The notes: generated from the letters alone by a model not told the origin. DNA of 35,910 nucleotides from Pseudomonadota bacterium (GCA_002862435.1 PKDC01000018.1:1-35910), one strand, 5' to 3'. Numbered from the stretch's first letter, positions 23,842-32,328 are shown. Translations and numbers: made by a program.

Positions 23842-24507
23842 ATGATACCTCTCTCCGAGATTGACGGTCAGGAACTAAGCACGCTAGTTTGCAATCACTT
23901 CATTTGCAGAAACTGCGGAGTGATTTACCGAGACGCTACGCTGCAGAAGGGGAACCTATGCAAGCACTGCAACGCACCGATCGAATCACATCGATATGCC
24001 TTCTCCTTAAACAACATTCCTGTCCTGGTCGATCTCGTTCAACAGGCCTACCATTCCCAGTCACCTACTGGCCACTCGAGTGCGCCGCTAGGCCAAGACG
24101 TCGGTACAGTGTTGTTCTATTGCTCCCTGCGTGAGGCCCTGTTAAACACCTTCATAGTCACCAACCTCAGAACACGGAACATAGACGAGGCGTTGATCTC
24201 AAGAATGCTTGATGACAACAAACTGGCGAGTCAGAAGTTCGGTGGACTTTTCACCTCCGTAATTGGCACCAAATGGAAGGACGCCATATCTGACCTCAGC
24301 CCAACTCGAGCCAAGGACTACATGGCTGTCTCGGAACTAATGCAAGAGGCGGCCAAGCTGCGAAACGAGTTTCTGCACGAAGGCGATGCATGGAGAATCA
24401 ATCGCGATTTCGCGAAGCGCTGCGTCGACTCACTTGGCCAGCTCGTTTCCATGTTCGCCGAGCTTCACAATAAATACACCCAGCCGCTATTCCATCGCGG
24501 CGCCTAA
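23842..24507 (+). CDS. Uncharacterised protein with N-terminal zinc ribbon and HEPN-like C-terminal domain
   Basis: 221 residues, not recognised as a named family. Cys22-x2-Cys25 and Cys40-x2-Cys43 form a probable zinc ribbon, with Cys17 and His19 close by. From about residue 85 on the protein is helical, and Arg174-N-E-F-L-His179 matches the R-x4-6-H motif, with a polar residue after the arginine, that marks HEPN domains. Many HEPN proteins are RNases in toxin-antitoxin, abortive infection or CRISPR systems, while others are non-catalytic. There is no ribosome site, no partner gene and no signal peptide. Codon use and GC are unlike the flanking pyr and acs genes. The HEPN call is a motif-level inference; a binding role without catalysis is the main alternative. 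Confidence 0.75.
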   Translation: MIPLSEIDGQELSTLVCNHFICRNCGVIYRDATLQKGNLCKHCNAPIESHRYAFSLNNIPVLVDLVQQAYHSQSPTGHSSAPLGQDVGTVLFYCSLREALLNTFIVTNLRTRNIDEALISRMLDDNKLASQKFGGLFTSVIGTKWKDAISDLSPTRAKDYMAVSELMQEAAKLRNEFLHEGDAWRINRDFAKRCVDSLGQLVSMFAELHNKYTQPLFHRGA

Positions 24508-24528
24508 CCCTTCCTTCAAGCGTTATGC
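24502..24528 (+). repeat. attC-like sequence, apparently truncated
   Basis: GCCTAAC (24502-24508) is followed by CTTCAAG (24514-24520), in the order and spacing of the R'' and L'' boxes of attC sites, and then by GTTATGC (24522-24528), which is only an imperfect match to the core consensus. A full attC should carry a complementary L' box before the final core. CTTGAAG, the exact complement of CTTCAAG, does occur at 24553-24559, but no GTT core follows it. The site therefore looks either shortened internally or disrupted at its right end. Confidence 0.4.
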
Positions 24529-24659
24529 GTCTCAAGAAAATTAGCGCGAGTTCTTGAAGCGGAAAAAACGGAGTCAGACTCGATTCAATCTTTTCCAATT
24601 TTTTACTCCAATCCCAGAATGAAGCAACCGCATCATCATGAATCTTTACCAGCCCGCGC

Positions 24660-24689
24660 TTGAGCCTGTCACTGCGGGCGCGCCATACT
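24660..24689 (+). promoter_or_regulatory. Possible sigma-70 promoter for acs
   Basis: TTGAGC (24660-24665) and CATACT (24684-24689) are separated by 18 bases and lie about 37 bases before the acs start. They resemble weak -35 and -10 elements. The 24508-24725 gap otherwise holds only the attC-like site and AT-rich sequence without a recognisable gene. Confidence 0.35.
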
Positions 24690-24725
24690 GGGGGCACAAG
24701 CCGGCCAAGGAAGGAGTAAAGCATC

Positions 24726-26669
24726 ATGGCATCGAAGGTGTATCCGGTTTTCGAGGACTTCGCCCGCACCGCGCGGATCGATGCGGCGCGCTATGAGGCA
24801 CTTTACCTGCAATCGGTGGCGGAGCCGGAGGCCTTCTGGGCGGCGCGGGCACGGGAATGCGTGAGCTGGATGCAGCCCTTCGAGCGGGTGCTGGACTGGC
24901 ATTGGGACGCCCGGGAGGTGCGGACGCGCTGGTTCGATGGCGGCCGGCTCAACGTGTCCCAGAACTGCCTGGACCGCCATCTGGAGGCGCGCGGCGTCAA
25001 GACAGCCATTCTCTGGGAAGCCGACGCGCCGGGCCAGTCCCAGCGCATCAGCTACCGCGAACTACATGAAGCGGTGTGCCGCCTGGCCAATGTGCTGCGG
25101 GCTCAGGGGGTGCGCAAGGGTGACCGCGTGTGCCTCTACCTGCCGATGATCCCCCAGGCCGCCATCGCCATGCTGGCCTGCACCCGCATCGGCGCCGTCC
25201 ATTCGGTGGTGTTCGGAGGATTTTCCGCCACCGCGCTGCGCGACCGCATCCAGGATGCGGACTGCCAGGTGGTGATCACGGCCGATGCGGCGCGGCGCGG
25301 CGGCAAGACGGTGCCCCTCAAGGCGCAGGTGGACGAAGCACTGGCCGAGTGCCCCAACGTGCGAAATGTGATTGTGGTGCGTCATACCGGCGCGGACATC
25401 GCCTGGCAGGACAGCCGCGACCTCGATTATCAGGCACTGACGGACGCCGCCGATCCGGACTGCGCGCCCGAGCCGATGGAAGCCGAAGATCCCCTCTTCA
25501 TCCTCTACACCTCGGGCTCCACCGGCAAACCCAAGGGCGTGCTGCACACCACTGGCGGCTATCTGGTCTATGCGGCGAGCACCTTCGCCGATGTATTCGA
25601 TTACCGCGAGTCGGACGTGTTCTGGTGTACGGCCGATGTGGGCTGGATCACCGGGCATTCCTATGTCGTCTACGGGCCGCTGTGCAACGGCGCCACCACG
25701 GTGATGTTCGAGGGCGTGCCCACCTATCCGGACGCCGCGCGTTGCTGGCAGGTGATCGACCAGCACCAGGTGACGACGTTCTACACCGCGCCCACCGCCA
25801 TCCGCGCCTTGATGGCCTTTGGCGATGCGCCGCTGGCGGGCACGTCCCGCGCCAGTCTGCGCTTGCTCGGCACAGTCGGCGAACCCATCAATCCGGAGGC
25901 CTGGGAGTGGTATTTCCACAAGGTCGGTGGCGCCCGCTGCCCCGTGGTGGACACCTGGTGGCAGACCGAAACGGGCGGGACCCTGCTCTCTCCCCTGCCC
26001 GGCGCCACCCCGCTCAAGCCCGGCGCGGCCACCCGGCCTCTGTTCGGCGTCCAGCCGGTATTGCTGGATGAGGCGGGCCGCGAATTCGACGGCCCCGGCG
26101 AGGGGCGGCTGGCGCTGAAATTCCCCTGGCCCGGCATGGCGCGCACCGTCTACGGCAACCACGCCCGATTCGTGGAAACCTATTTTTCCGCCTACCCCGG
26201 CTACTACTTCACCGGCGATGGCGCGCGCCGCGATGCGGACGGCGACTACTGGATCACCGGCCGGGTGGACGATGTGCTGAACATCTCCGGGCACCGGCTG
26301 GGCACGGCCGAGATCGAAAGCGCCCTGGTGCTGCATCCCGCCGTGGCGGAAGCCGCCGTGGTCGGTTTCCCCCACCCCGTCAAGGGCCAGGGCATCCACG
26401 CCTATGTCACTCTGATGGAAGGCATCGATCCCGACCCTGCGCTGGAAGGCGAACTGAAAGCCCTGGTGGCGCGGGAAATCGGTCCCATCGCCCGGCCTGA
26501 CGTGATCCAGTTGGCGCCGGGCCTGCCCAAGACCCGCTCGGGCAAAATCATGCGCCGCATCCTGCGCAAGCTCGCCGCCGGCGAGACCGAGGGGCTGGGC
26601 GACACCTCCACCCTGGCCGATCCCGGTGTGGTGGACAGCCTCAAGCCACCCGAGCCAAAGAACGAATGA
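24726..26669 (+). CDS. acs: Acetyl-CoA synthetase
   Basis: 647 residues, the length of bacterial Acs. It activates acetate to acetyl-AMP and then acetyl-CoA. The ANL-family ATP motif [12 protein letters not shown] is near residue 262, W-W-Q-T-E-T-G-G near 412, the hinge [10 protein letters not shown] near 509, and the catalytic Lys607 is in R-S-G-K-I-M-R-R, the lysine that protein acetylases of the Pat type modify. Residues [13 protein letters not shown] agree with acetate rather than longer acids. AAGGAG lies nine bases before the ATG. It is separated from egtB by 129 bases and is probably its own unit or the start of a unit with egtBD. Confidence 0.96.
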   Translation: MASKVYPVFEDFARTARIDAARYEALYLQSVAEPEAFWAARARECVSWMQPFERVLDWHWDAREVRTRWFDGGRLNVSQNCLDRHLEARGVKTAILWEADAPGQSQRISYRELHEAVCRLANVLRAQGVRKGDRVCLYLPMIPQAAIAMLACTRIGAVHSVVFGGFSATALRDRIQDADCQVVITADAARRGGKTVPLKAQVDEALAECPNVRNVIVVRHTGADIAWQDSRDLDYQALTDAADPDCAPEPMEAEDPLFILYTSGSTGKPKGVLHTTGGYLVYAASTFADVFDYRESDVFWCTADVGWITGHSYVVYGPLCNGATTVMFEGVPTYPDAARCWQVIDQHQVTTFYTAPTAIRALMAFGDAPLAGTSRASLRLLGTVGEPINPEAWEWYFHKVGGARCPVVDTWWQTETGGTLLSPLPGATPLKPGAATRPLFGVQPVLLDEAGREFDGPGEGRLALKFPWPGMARTVYGNHARFVETYFSAYPGYYFTGDGARRDADGDYWITGRVDDVLNISGHRLGTAEIESALVLHPAVAEAAVVGFPHPVKGQGIHAYVTLMEGIDPDPALEGELKALVAREIGPIARPDVIQLAPGLPKTRSGKIMRRILRKLAAGETEGLGDTSTLADPGVVDSLKPPEPKNE

Positions 26670-26798
26670 GAAAACCTGCGCGAGCGGCCGGCAAGCATTC
26701 AACCCATCCGTAAAGAAAACCGCTAGCCGCCGGGAACTGATCTCGAACACCATGGTCATCTTGAAGGCGCTGTGTCGTGCGCCCTAAGGAGTTTTTCC

Positions 26799-28076
26799 AT
26801 GCAGCGAGCGCTAATCAGCGAGATGCCCCCCGGCCTGAGGGAGCGCTATGGCGAAGTGCGTGGATTGTCGGAATTCCTGTGCGCGCCGCTCACCGCCGAG
26901 GACATGGTGATCCAGTCCATGCCGGACGTGAGCCCGCCCAAGTGGCACCTGGCGCACACGACTTGGTTTTTTGAAACATTCATCCTGGCGCCGAATGTGC
27001 CGGGTTATCGGCCGTTCCATCCCCGCTACGGCTACCTGTTCAACTCCTATTACAACCAGATCGGGCCGTTCCACGCGCGGGCCCGGCGCGGTCTGCTGGC
27101 TCGCCCCACCACCGACGAAGTGCTCGCCTACCGGGCGCATGTGGATCGGCACCTGACAGCCCTGCTGGACACGCTGGACGCAGCGGGCTGGGCGCGCCTC
27201 ACGCCGCTGCTGGAACTGGGCCTCAACCACGAGCAGCAACACCAGGAACTGCTGCTGATGGACGTGAAGCACAACTTCCACGCCAATCCGCTGCGGCCGG
27301 CCTATCGCGAGGATCTGCGGAGCGCGCCGGGGACGGCCCACCCGGTCGACTTCCTGTCGTGCGATGGCGGCATGGTCGAGGTCGGACACGATGGACCGGG
27401 TTTCGCGTTCGACAACGAAACACCGCGCCACCGCGTTTTCCTGCAGCCGTATCGTCTGGCCGATCGCCTGGTCACCTGCGGCGAATATCTCGACTTCATT
27501 ACGACAGGTGGTTATCAAACGCCCGAACTGTGGCTGTCGGACGGCTGGGCCACCGTGCAGGCGCGCGGCTGGACGGCGCCGCTGTACTGGGAGCAGGGCG
27601 ATGACGGCTGGCAGATGTTCACTCTGGGCGGCCTGCGTGCGCTCGATCCGGCCACGCCAGTGAGCCACATCAGTTTCTACGAGGCGGATGCCTACGCCCG
27701 CTTCGCCGGCCGGCGCCTGCCGACCGAGTTCGAATGGGAAGCGGCGTCCGCGGCGGCCGATGCATATCCGGCAGATGGAAATTTTCTGGACCAGGACCGG
27801 CTCGAGCCCCAGCCGGCTGGCGCCCAGAGCGGCTTCAAGCAACTGCGCGGCGACGTCTGGGAGTGGTCCGCCAGCGCCTACCTGCCCTACCCGCGCTACC
27901 GGCCGGCCGCGGGCGCGGTCGGCGAGTACAACGGCAAGTTCATGTCCGGCCAGATGGTGCTGCGCGGCGGCTGCTGCCTGACGCCGGCCGAGCACCTGCG
28001 CGCCACCTACCGCAATTTCTTCCCCCCCGACGCGCGCTGGGCCTGCGCCGGCCTGCGCCTGGCAGACGACCTATGA
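26799..28076 (+). CDS. egtB: Ergothioneine biosynthesis sulfoxide synthase EgtB
   Basis: 425 residues. An N-terminal DinB-like helical domain supplies the three-histidine iron site: His50 in K-W-H-L-A-H-T-T-W-F-F-E, and His144 and His148 in N-H-E-Q-Q-H-Q-E. The C-terminal formylglycine-generating-enzyme-like domain runs from about residue 185 (F-D-N-E-T-P-R-H-R-V) through R-L-P-T-E-F-E-W-E-A-A to the end. It forms the C-S bond between hercynine and a thiol donor using oxygen. The ATG at 26799 is used because TAAGGAGT lies seven bases upstream; a GTG at 26772 is in frame but lacks such a site. The TGA overlaps the ATG of egtD. The related SenA enzyme of selenoneine synthesis is less likely, because no senB or senC is present. 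Confidence 0.93.
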   Translation: MQRALISEMPPGLRERYGEVRGLSEFLCAPLTAEDMVIQSMPDVSPPKWHLAHTTWFFETFILAPNVPGYRPFHPRYGYLFNSYYNQIGPFHARARRGLLARPTTDEVLAYRAHVDRHLTALLDTLDAAGWARLTPLLELGLNHEQQHQELLLMDVKHNFHANPLRPAYREDLRSAPGTAHPVDFLSCDGGMVEVGHDGPGFAFDNETPRHRVFLQPYRLADRLVTCGEYLDFITTGGYQTPELWLSDGWATVQARGWTAPLYWEQGDDGWQMFTLGGLRALDPATPVSHISFYEADAYARFAGRRLPTEFEWEAASAAADAYPADGNFLDQDRLEPQPAGAQSGFKQLRGDVWEWSASAYLPYPRYRPAAGAVGEYNGKFMSGQMVLRGGCCLTPAEHLRATYRNFFPPDARWACAGLRLADDL

Positions 28077-29044
28077 ACACACTCGCCAAACTGCGCCTGC
28101 ACGACCTGGCGCCGGAACAGGAAGACTTTCGCACGGCCGTGCTGGAAGGCCTGGCCAAGCCGCACAAGAGCCTGCCGTGCAAGTTCTTTTACGACGCGGT
28201 CGGCTCCGCCCTGTTCGACCGGATTTGCGAACTGCCGGAGTACTACCCGACGCGCACCGAGATCGGCATCCTCACCGAAGCGGCGCCCGACATCGCCGCC
28301 CTGGCCGGTCGCGGCGGGGTGCTGGTGGAATATGGCAGCGGCAGCAGTCTTAAAACCCGCTTGCTGCTCGACGCCCTGGCGCCGGACGTCTACATGCCGA
28401 TCGACATCTCGCGCCAGCACATGCTGGACGCCTGCCACACGCTCGCGCAGGACTATCCGGCCCTGCACCTGATGGCCGTGTGCGCGGACTACACGCGGCC
28501 GTTCACGCTGCCGCGGGTGGCGCGCGGCGGGCAGCGCCGGCTGGCGTTCTTCCCCGGCTCCAGCATCGGCAACTTCGCGCCGCTGGAGGCGCTGCGGTTC
28601 CTCAAGAACGTCGCCCAGCAGCTGGACCCGGGCGATGGCCTGCTGATCGGCGTGGACCTGAAGAAAGACCCGGCCATCCTGAACGCCGCCTACAACGATG
28701 CCGCCGGCGTCACCGCCGCCTTCAACCTGAACCTGCTGGCGCGCTGCAACCGCGAGCTGGATGCCGATTTCGACCTTGACGCCTTCGCCCACCGCTCCGT
28801 CTACAACGCCACCGCCGGGCGCATCGAAATGCACCTGGACAGCCTGCGTGCGCAGACCGTACAGGTGGCCGGGCGGGCCTTCGCCTTCACCGCGGGCGAG
28901 TCCATCCACACCGAGAATTCGTACAAGTACCACGCGGACGAGTTCCGGCACCTGGCCACGCAGGCCGGCTTCGCGCCGCTGCAGACCTGGACCGATGCCG
29001 CCGGACTCTTCAGCGTGCACGTCTTACAGAAACCAGCGGATTGA
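28073..29044 (+). CDS. egtD: L-histidine N-alpha-methyltransferase EgtD
   Basis: 323 residues, matching EgtD. It trimethylates histidine with S-adenosylmethionine to make hercynine, the EgtB substrate. C-K-F-F-Y-D-A-V-G-S-A-L-F-D (near residue 37) and the SAM loop V-E-Y-G-S-G-S-S-L-K-T-R near residue 84 are characteristic, with F-F-P-G-S-S-I-G-N-F near 160 and S-Y-K-Y-H at the C-terminal side. The start is the ATG overlapping the egtB stop (ATGA), which fits coupled production of the two enzymes. A bidirectional terminator follows 22 bases after the stop. egtA, egtC and egtE are absent, so the thiol donor is probably cysteine or gamma-glutamylcysteine, and a housekeeping lyase would finish the route. 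Confidence 0.96.
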   Translation: MNTLAKLRLHDLAPEQEDFRTAVLEGLAKPHKSLPCKFFYDAVGSALFDRICELPEYYPTRTEIGILTEAAPDIAALAGRGGVLVEYGSGSSLKTRLLLDALAPDVYMPIDISRQHMLDACHTLAQDYPALHLMAVCADYTRPFTLPRVARGGQRRLAFFPGSSIGNFAPLEALRFLKNVAQQLDPGDGLLIGVDLKKDPAILNAAYNDAAGVTAAFNLNLLARCNRELDADFDLDAFAHRSVYNATAGRIEMHLDSLRAQTVQVAGRAFAFTAGESIHTENSYKYHADEFRHLATQAGFAPLQTWTDAAGLFSVHVLQKPAD

Positions 29045-29066
29045 TCCACGAGAAATGAAACACAAA

Positions 29067-29096
29067 AAAAGGCTTGACCGCCGGGTCAAGCCTTTT
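29067..29096. terminator. Bidirectional rho-independent terminator between egtD and tRNA-Gln
   Basis: GGCTTGACC (29071-29079) and GGTCAAGCC (29084-29092) form a perfect 9-base stem with a GCCG loop, extended by A-runs on the left and T-runs on the right. The plus strand continues with T-rich sequence after the stem, ending egtBD, and the minus strand has a run of seven T after it, ending the rplM-rpsI-tRNA unit. Confidence 0.93.
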
Positions 29097-29101
29097 ATTT
29101 T

Positions 29102-29175
29102 TGGCTGGGGGACTAGGATTCGAACCTAGGTTGACGGAGTCAGAGTCCGTAGTCCTGCCGCTAGACGATCCCCCA
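29102..29175 (-). tRNA. tRNA-Gln (anticodon CUG)
   Basis: A 74-base cloverleaf on the minus strand from U at 29175 to an encoded CCA at 29104-29102. The acceptor arms are TGGGGGA and TCCCCCA with discriminator G, the anticodon stem is ACGGA/TCCGT around the loop CTCTGAC (anticodon CTG), and the T arm contains GGTTCGAATCC. The T at position 1 and G discriminator are typical glutamine identity features. It lies 48 bases after rpsI and is probably processed from the ribosomal protein transcript or a short independent one. Confidence 0.95.
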
Positions 29176-29223
29176 AAAGCAAAGCCGCGTTCTCCGCTTC
29201 CCCAGGGAAAGGGAAGCCCGCGA

Positions 29224-29616
29224 TTAACGCTTGGAGTATTGCGGTGCGCGGCGGGCCTTGTGCAGGCCGACCTTCTTGCGCTCCACCTCGCGCGCATCGC
29301 GGGTCATGAAGCCGGCGCGGCGCAGGGCTGGCTTGTTCGCCTCGTCATACGCAACCAAGGCGCGACTGATGCCGAGGCGGATTGCGCCAGCCTGGCCACT
29401 CATGCCACCGCCGCCCACCAGCACGCGGACATCAAACTTGTCCGATACTTCCATCAACTCAAGCGCCTGACGAGTCACCATGCGCGAGGTATCGCGACCG
29501 AAATAGTCTTCAAGCGTCTTGCCGTTGACCTCGATCCGGCCCGTGCCGCGAACCAGATAAACCCGCGCGCTCGCGCTCTTGCGACGACCAATACCGCAGT
29601 AATGTTGTTCAGCCAT
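29224..29616 (-). CDS. rpsI: 30S ribosomal protein S9
   Basis: 130 residues, standard for S9. It begins with [20 protein letters not shown] and ends with the conserved basic tail [10 protein letters not shown], whose C-terminal arginine reaches the P-site tRNA in the small subunit. [14 protein letters not shown] is the family's glycine-rich core. It follows rplM by 36 bases in the near-universal rplM-rpsI pair. Confidence 0.98.
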   Translation of the reverse strand: MAEQHYCGIGRRKSASARVYLVRGTGRIEVNGKTLEDYFGRDTSRMVTRQALELMEVSDKFDVRVLVGGGGMSGQAGAIRLGISRALVAYDEANKPALRRAGFMTRDAREVERKKVGLHKARRAPQYSKR

Positions 29617-29652
29617 GAATCTTAGGTTCCACTCGCTGGATGGGGCACCGGA

Positions 29653-30081
29653 TCAAAGATCCAGGGGTTTGGGTTGCTGGGCCGTGTGGATGTGTTCACC
29701 GCCGGCGAAAATCCGCAGCTTCTTGATCATCGCACGACCCAGGCGATTCTTCGGCATCATGCCGCGCACGGCGGTCTCCAGGGCACGCTGGGGGTGCTCG
29801 GCGAGCAGCTTCTCCAGGGTGGTGGACTTCATGTTGCCGATGTGGCCGGTGTGGTGGTGATAGGTCTTGTCTTTCAACTTGTTGCCGGTGACGCGAATCT
29901 TTTCAGCGTTGACGACCACAATGTAATCACCGGTATCCACATGAGGCGTGAATTCCGGCTTGTGCTTGCCACGCAGGCGATCGGCGATTGCGGTGGCCAA
30001 GCGACCCAAGGTCTTGCCATCGGCATCGACCAGATACCAGTCCTGGGTGACCGTCTCAGATTTTGCAGAAAACGTTTTCAT
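29653..30081 (-). CDS. rplM: 50S ribosomal protein L13
   Basis: 142 residues, standard for L13, an early-assembling large-subunit protein. The N-terminus M-K-T-F-S-A-K and [15 protein letters not shown], and the core [12 protein letters not shown] and [11 protein letters not shown], are diagnostic. It is the first gene of the rplM-rpsI unit. The 125-base gap upstream to the ferredoxin-like gene holds no recognisable leader structure. Confidence 0.98.
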   Translation of the reverse strand: MKTFSAKSETVTQDWYLVDADGKTLGRLATAIADRLRGKHKPEFTPHVDTGDYIVVVNAEKIRVTGNKLKDKTYHHHTGHIGNMKSTTLEKLLAEHPQRALETAVRGMMPKNRLGRAMIKKLRIFAGGEHIHTAQQPKPLDL

Positions 30082-30206
30082 GATCCTGGGCCGCTCCGGG
30101 CAGTCTATTTCGCACTGTCAGGGTGGATGGGCAAACCGCCGCCATCGCTGAACCCTGGAAAAGGGGAGGATTTTACAAGCAGGCGATGCCTTTGGCAATG
30201 CAGATG

Positions 30207-30521
30207 TCAGATCCGCAGCCGCTCGACCACCTGTCCCTGCACCAGATGCTGTTCGATGATGGCGTCCACGTCGCTCGTATCCCGGCAGCGATACCAGACT
30301 CCCTCGGGATAGACGACCACGGCGGGACCCTGTTCGCAGCGCTCCATGCAGCCCGCCTGGTTGATACGCACCTGGCCCGGACCATTCAGACCCAGCTCCG
30401 ATATGCGCTGTTTTGCATACGCCCGGAGCTTTTCGGAACCGCAACCACCACAACTGGGCCGCGGTGCATCGGGCGCCCGGACGTTGGTGCAGAAGAACAC
30501 ATGATGGCGATAAAAACCCAA
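30207..30521 (-). CDS. Thioredoxin-like [2Fe-2S] ferredoxin domain protein
   Basis: 104 residues from a TTG at 30521. It begins G-F-Y-R-H-H-V-F-F-C-T-N and later has S-C-G-G-C-G, then the N-Q-A-G-C-M-E-R-C-E-Q-G-P motif and V-V-V-Y-P-E-G-V-W-Y. Four cysteines in this pattern bind a [2Fe-2S] cluster in the NuoE-like and 'shethna-like' thioredoxin-fold ferredoxins. The TTG start is chosen because GAGGGA lies seven bases upstream and the family begins just before F-Y-R-H-H-V-F-F. ATG codons at 30554 and GTG/ATG further up to 30614 are in frame but would add a non-conserved leader. The electron partner is unknown. It is divergent from coq7. Confidence 0.8.
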   Translation of the reverse strand: MGFYRHHVFFCTNVRAPDAPRPSCGGCGSEKLRAYAKQRISELGLNGPGQVRINQAGCMERCEQGPAVVVYPEGVWYRCRDTSDVDAIIEQHLVQGQVVERLRI

Positions 30522-30660
30522 GGATCTGTCCCTCAATCGGCAATCCGGCGTCATTCTACCGCGCCCCGATTCTCCCGTGGCGGGCACAGGAGCTGACCCA
30601 GATCCAGTTTGCACGGGGATTCCGCTTGCCTCGGTTTCGGCGGGCCGCTAGATTGGCTCC

Positions 30661-31305
30661 ATGAGCAACCGAAATTACCGCTGGACCGACCGCGTCTTGA
30701 TGGATTTGCAGCAGGCCTTGCGCACGCTGCACGCCGACCCGCATGAGGCCATCGGCCCCCACCCGGATGACGAGATTGCGGAGAGTCTCCTGAGTGCCGA
30801 TGAGCGCCGGGAATCGGCGCGCCTGATGCGGGTCAATCATGCCGGCGAAATCAGCGCCCAGGCGCTGTACCAAGGCCAAAGCCTGTTCAGCCGGGACCCT
30901 GCCGTGCGCGATACCCTGCGCCAGGCGGCCCGCGAGGAACACGCCCATCTGATCTGGTGCCAGCGTCGGCTGGAGGAACTCGAGGACCGACCAAGCCGCC
31001 TGGCGCCGCTGTGGTATCTGGGGTCTTTCGGGATTGGGACACTGGCGGGATTGGTCGGGGACCGCTGGAGCCTGGGCTTCGTGGTCGAAACGGAAAACCA
31101 GGTGATCGACCACATCCAGAATCATCTGGATCGGTTGCCGGCGGCGGATGCCAAGAGCCGCGCCATCCTGGATCAGATGGAACGGGACGAAGTCCACCAT
31201 GGCGATACGGCGCGCCGGGCCGGGGCACGAAATCTGCCCGGCCCCGTTCGACGGCTCATGCACGTGGTTTCCCGCATCATGACCCGGGGCGCCTATTTCT
31301 TCTGA
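30661..31305 (+). CDS. coq7: 3-demethoxyubiquinol 3-hydroxylase
   Basis: 214 residues, typical for the bacterial Coq7 di-iron protein, which hydroxylates demethoxyubiquinol in ubiquinone synthesis at the membrane. The iron-ligand motifs are visible: R-V-N-H-A-G-E near residue 57 (Glu and nearby His), R-E-E-H-A-H-L-I-W near 91, E-T-E-N-Q-V-I-D-H near 143 and D-E-V-H-H-G-D near 177. A hydrophobic segment ([14 protein letters not shown]) lies between. The last 13 bases overlap the convergent speD end. Its presence shows an aerobic, ubiquinone-using organism. Coq7 next to speD and trpGDC is also seen in Pseudomonas. Confidence 0.95.
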   Translation: MSNRNYRWTDRVLMDLQQALRTLHADPHEAIGPHPDDEIAESLLSADERRESARLMRVNHAGEISAQALYQGQSLFSRDPAVRDTLRQAAREEHAHLIWCQRRLEELEDRPSRLAPLWYLGSFGIGTLAGLVGDRWSLGFVVETENQVIDHIQNHLDRLPAADAKSRAILDQMERDEVHHGDTARRAGARNLPGPVRRLMHVVSRIMTRGAYFF

Positions 31306-32159
31306 CCGGCTCGCCCGCGCTTGTTCTGCAACGCGGGCTCCCCGCCCCATTCGTTGACCTTGCGCATGTTGCGGCCGTAGAAAATCTCCAGCATTTCATG
31401 GCGCAACTGCTTGCGAATCGCCTGGCGCTCCTTGGGATCCAGCTCAGCCTCGGATTCCCCGAACAGGTAATCATCCAGCCGGAAATCCCGCAGGATCATC
31501 TTGGTGTGGAAGATGTTTTCCTGATAGACGTTGACATCCATCATCTGGTAGCGCGACAGGGTATCGCGGCTCAGGTAGTTCTGGACTGAATTGATGGAGT
31601 GATCGATGAAGTGCTTGCGGCCACTGATGTCACGGGTGAAGCCGCGCACGCGGTAGTCGATGGTGACGATATCCGACTCAAAGCTGTGCAATAAATAATT
31701 CAAGGCCTTGAGTGGCGAGATCACCCCACAGGTCGAGACATCGATGTCTGCCCGGAACGTGCTGATGTTCTTGTGCGGATGACTTTCGGGATAGGTGTGG
31801 ACCGTGATGTGGCTCTTGTCCAGATGGCCCAGCACAGTCTCCGGCAGCGGGCCGGGGGATTCACTGTTGTCGGACTCCTCCGGATCGACGGGGCCTTCGG
31901 AGATGAGCATGGTCACGCTCGCGCCCTGGGGATCGTAATCCTGGCGCGCGATATTGAGCACATTGGCGCCGATGATGTTCGCTACATCGGTGAGGATGGT
32001 GGTGAGACGCTCGGCGTTGTAGGCCTCGTCGATGTACTGGATGTAGCGCTCGGTCTGCTCGTCGGTGCGCGCGTAGCACACGTCATAGATGTTGAAGCTC
32101 AGCGACTTGGTGAGATTGTTGAAGCCGTGCAGCTTGAGCTTGTTGGTCAATTGCAGCAA
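31293..32159 (-). CDS. speD: S-adenosylmethionine decarboxylase proenzyme, E. coli type
   Basis: 288 residues from the TTG at 32159. It is the gammaproteobacterial SpeD that self-cleaves between Lys115 and Ser116 (H-L-D-K-S-H-I), turning the serine into a pyruvoyl group. It supplies decarboxylated S-adenosylmethionine for spermidine. Further signatures are [31 protein letters not shown] and [11 protein letters not shown]. The TTG is chosen because GGAGG lies eight bases upstream and the family starts just before L-K-L-H-G-F; the frame reaches another TTG at 32216, and a TTG at 32150 is also possible. A basic tail of about 15 residues after the usual end overlaps coq7. No speE is in view. Confidence 0.95.
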   Translation of the reverse strand: MLQLTNKLKLHGFNNLTKSLSFNIYDVCYARTDEQTERYIQYIDEAYNAERLTTILTDVANIIGANVLNIARQDYDPQGASVTMLISEGPVDPEESDNSESPGPLPETVLGHLDKSHITVHTYPESHPHKNISTFRADIDVSTCGVISPLKALNYLLHSFESDIVTIDYRVRGFTRDISGRKHFIDHSINSVQNYLSRDTLSRYQMMDVNVYQENIFHTKMILRDFRLDDYLFGESEAELDPKERQAIRKQLRHEMLEIFYGRNMRKVNEWGGEPALQNKRGRAGQKK

Positions 32160-32240
32160 TTCAAGATCCTCCAGATCCGGGACGGGACACCCGGAGATTT
32201 CCCGCGCCTCCCGCAAGGTTCACAGCGGGAAGCGCCAGAA

Positions 32241-32259
32241 GAAAAAACCCCGAAGGGGT
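32241..32259 (-). terminator. Rho-independent terminator after the trpGDC-osmC unit
   Basis: On the minus strand ACCCC, loop TTC, GGGGT (32259-32247) is followed by a run of six T. The stem is short but GC-rich. It lies 70 bases after the OsmC-family stop and before the speD start, so it separates the tryptophan unit from speD. Confidence 0.8.
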
Positions 32260-32328
32260 CCGGCCTCGGATCGCTTCAGGGGGCGAACATTATAGGGCGG
32301 GATGCCCGCCCTGTCTCATACGCTCGGA

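Larger units (their letters stand above)
23825..24528 (+). mobile_element. Candidate integron-type gene cassette, single gene
   Basis: A core site GTTAGGC (23825-23831), matching the integron consensus GTTRRRY, stands 10 bases before the ATG of a lone gene. The gene's stop codon lies inside GCCTAAC (24502-24508), the exact reverse complement. Integrated gene cassettes have this geometry: a short 5' leader with no ribosome site, a single gene, and a downstream attC beginning with the complement of the opening core site. Base composition is well below the GC-rich neighbours. The GTGTCTTAAAATA stretch before the core site recalls the left part of attI sites. No integrase gene is present, and the downstream attC is short or damaged, so this would be an isolated or relic cassette. 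Chance matches to seven-base motifs cannot be excluded. Confidence 0.45.

Noticed and set aside
25062-26759. Long minus-strand open frame antisense to acs
   Set aside because: Shadow of acs in high-GC sequence; no domain pattern seen.
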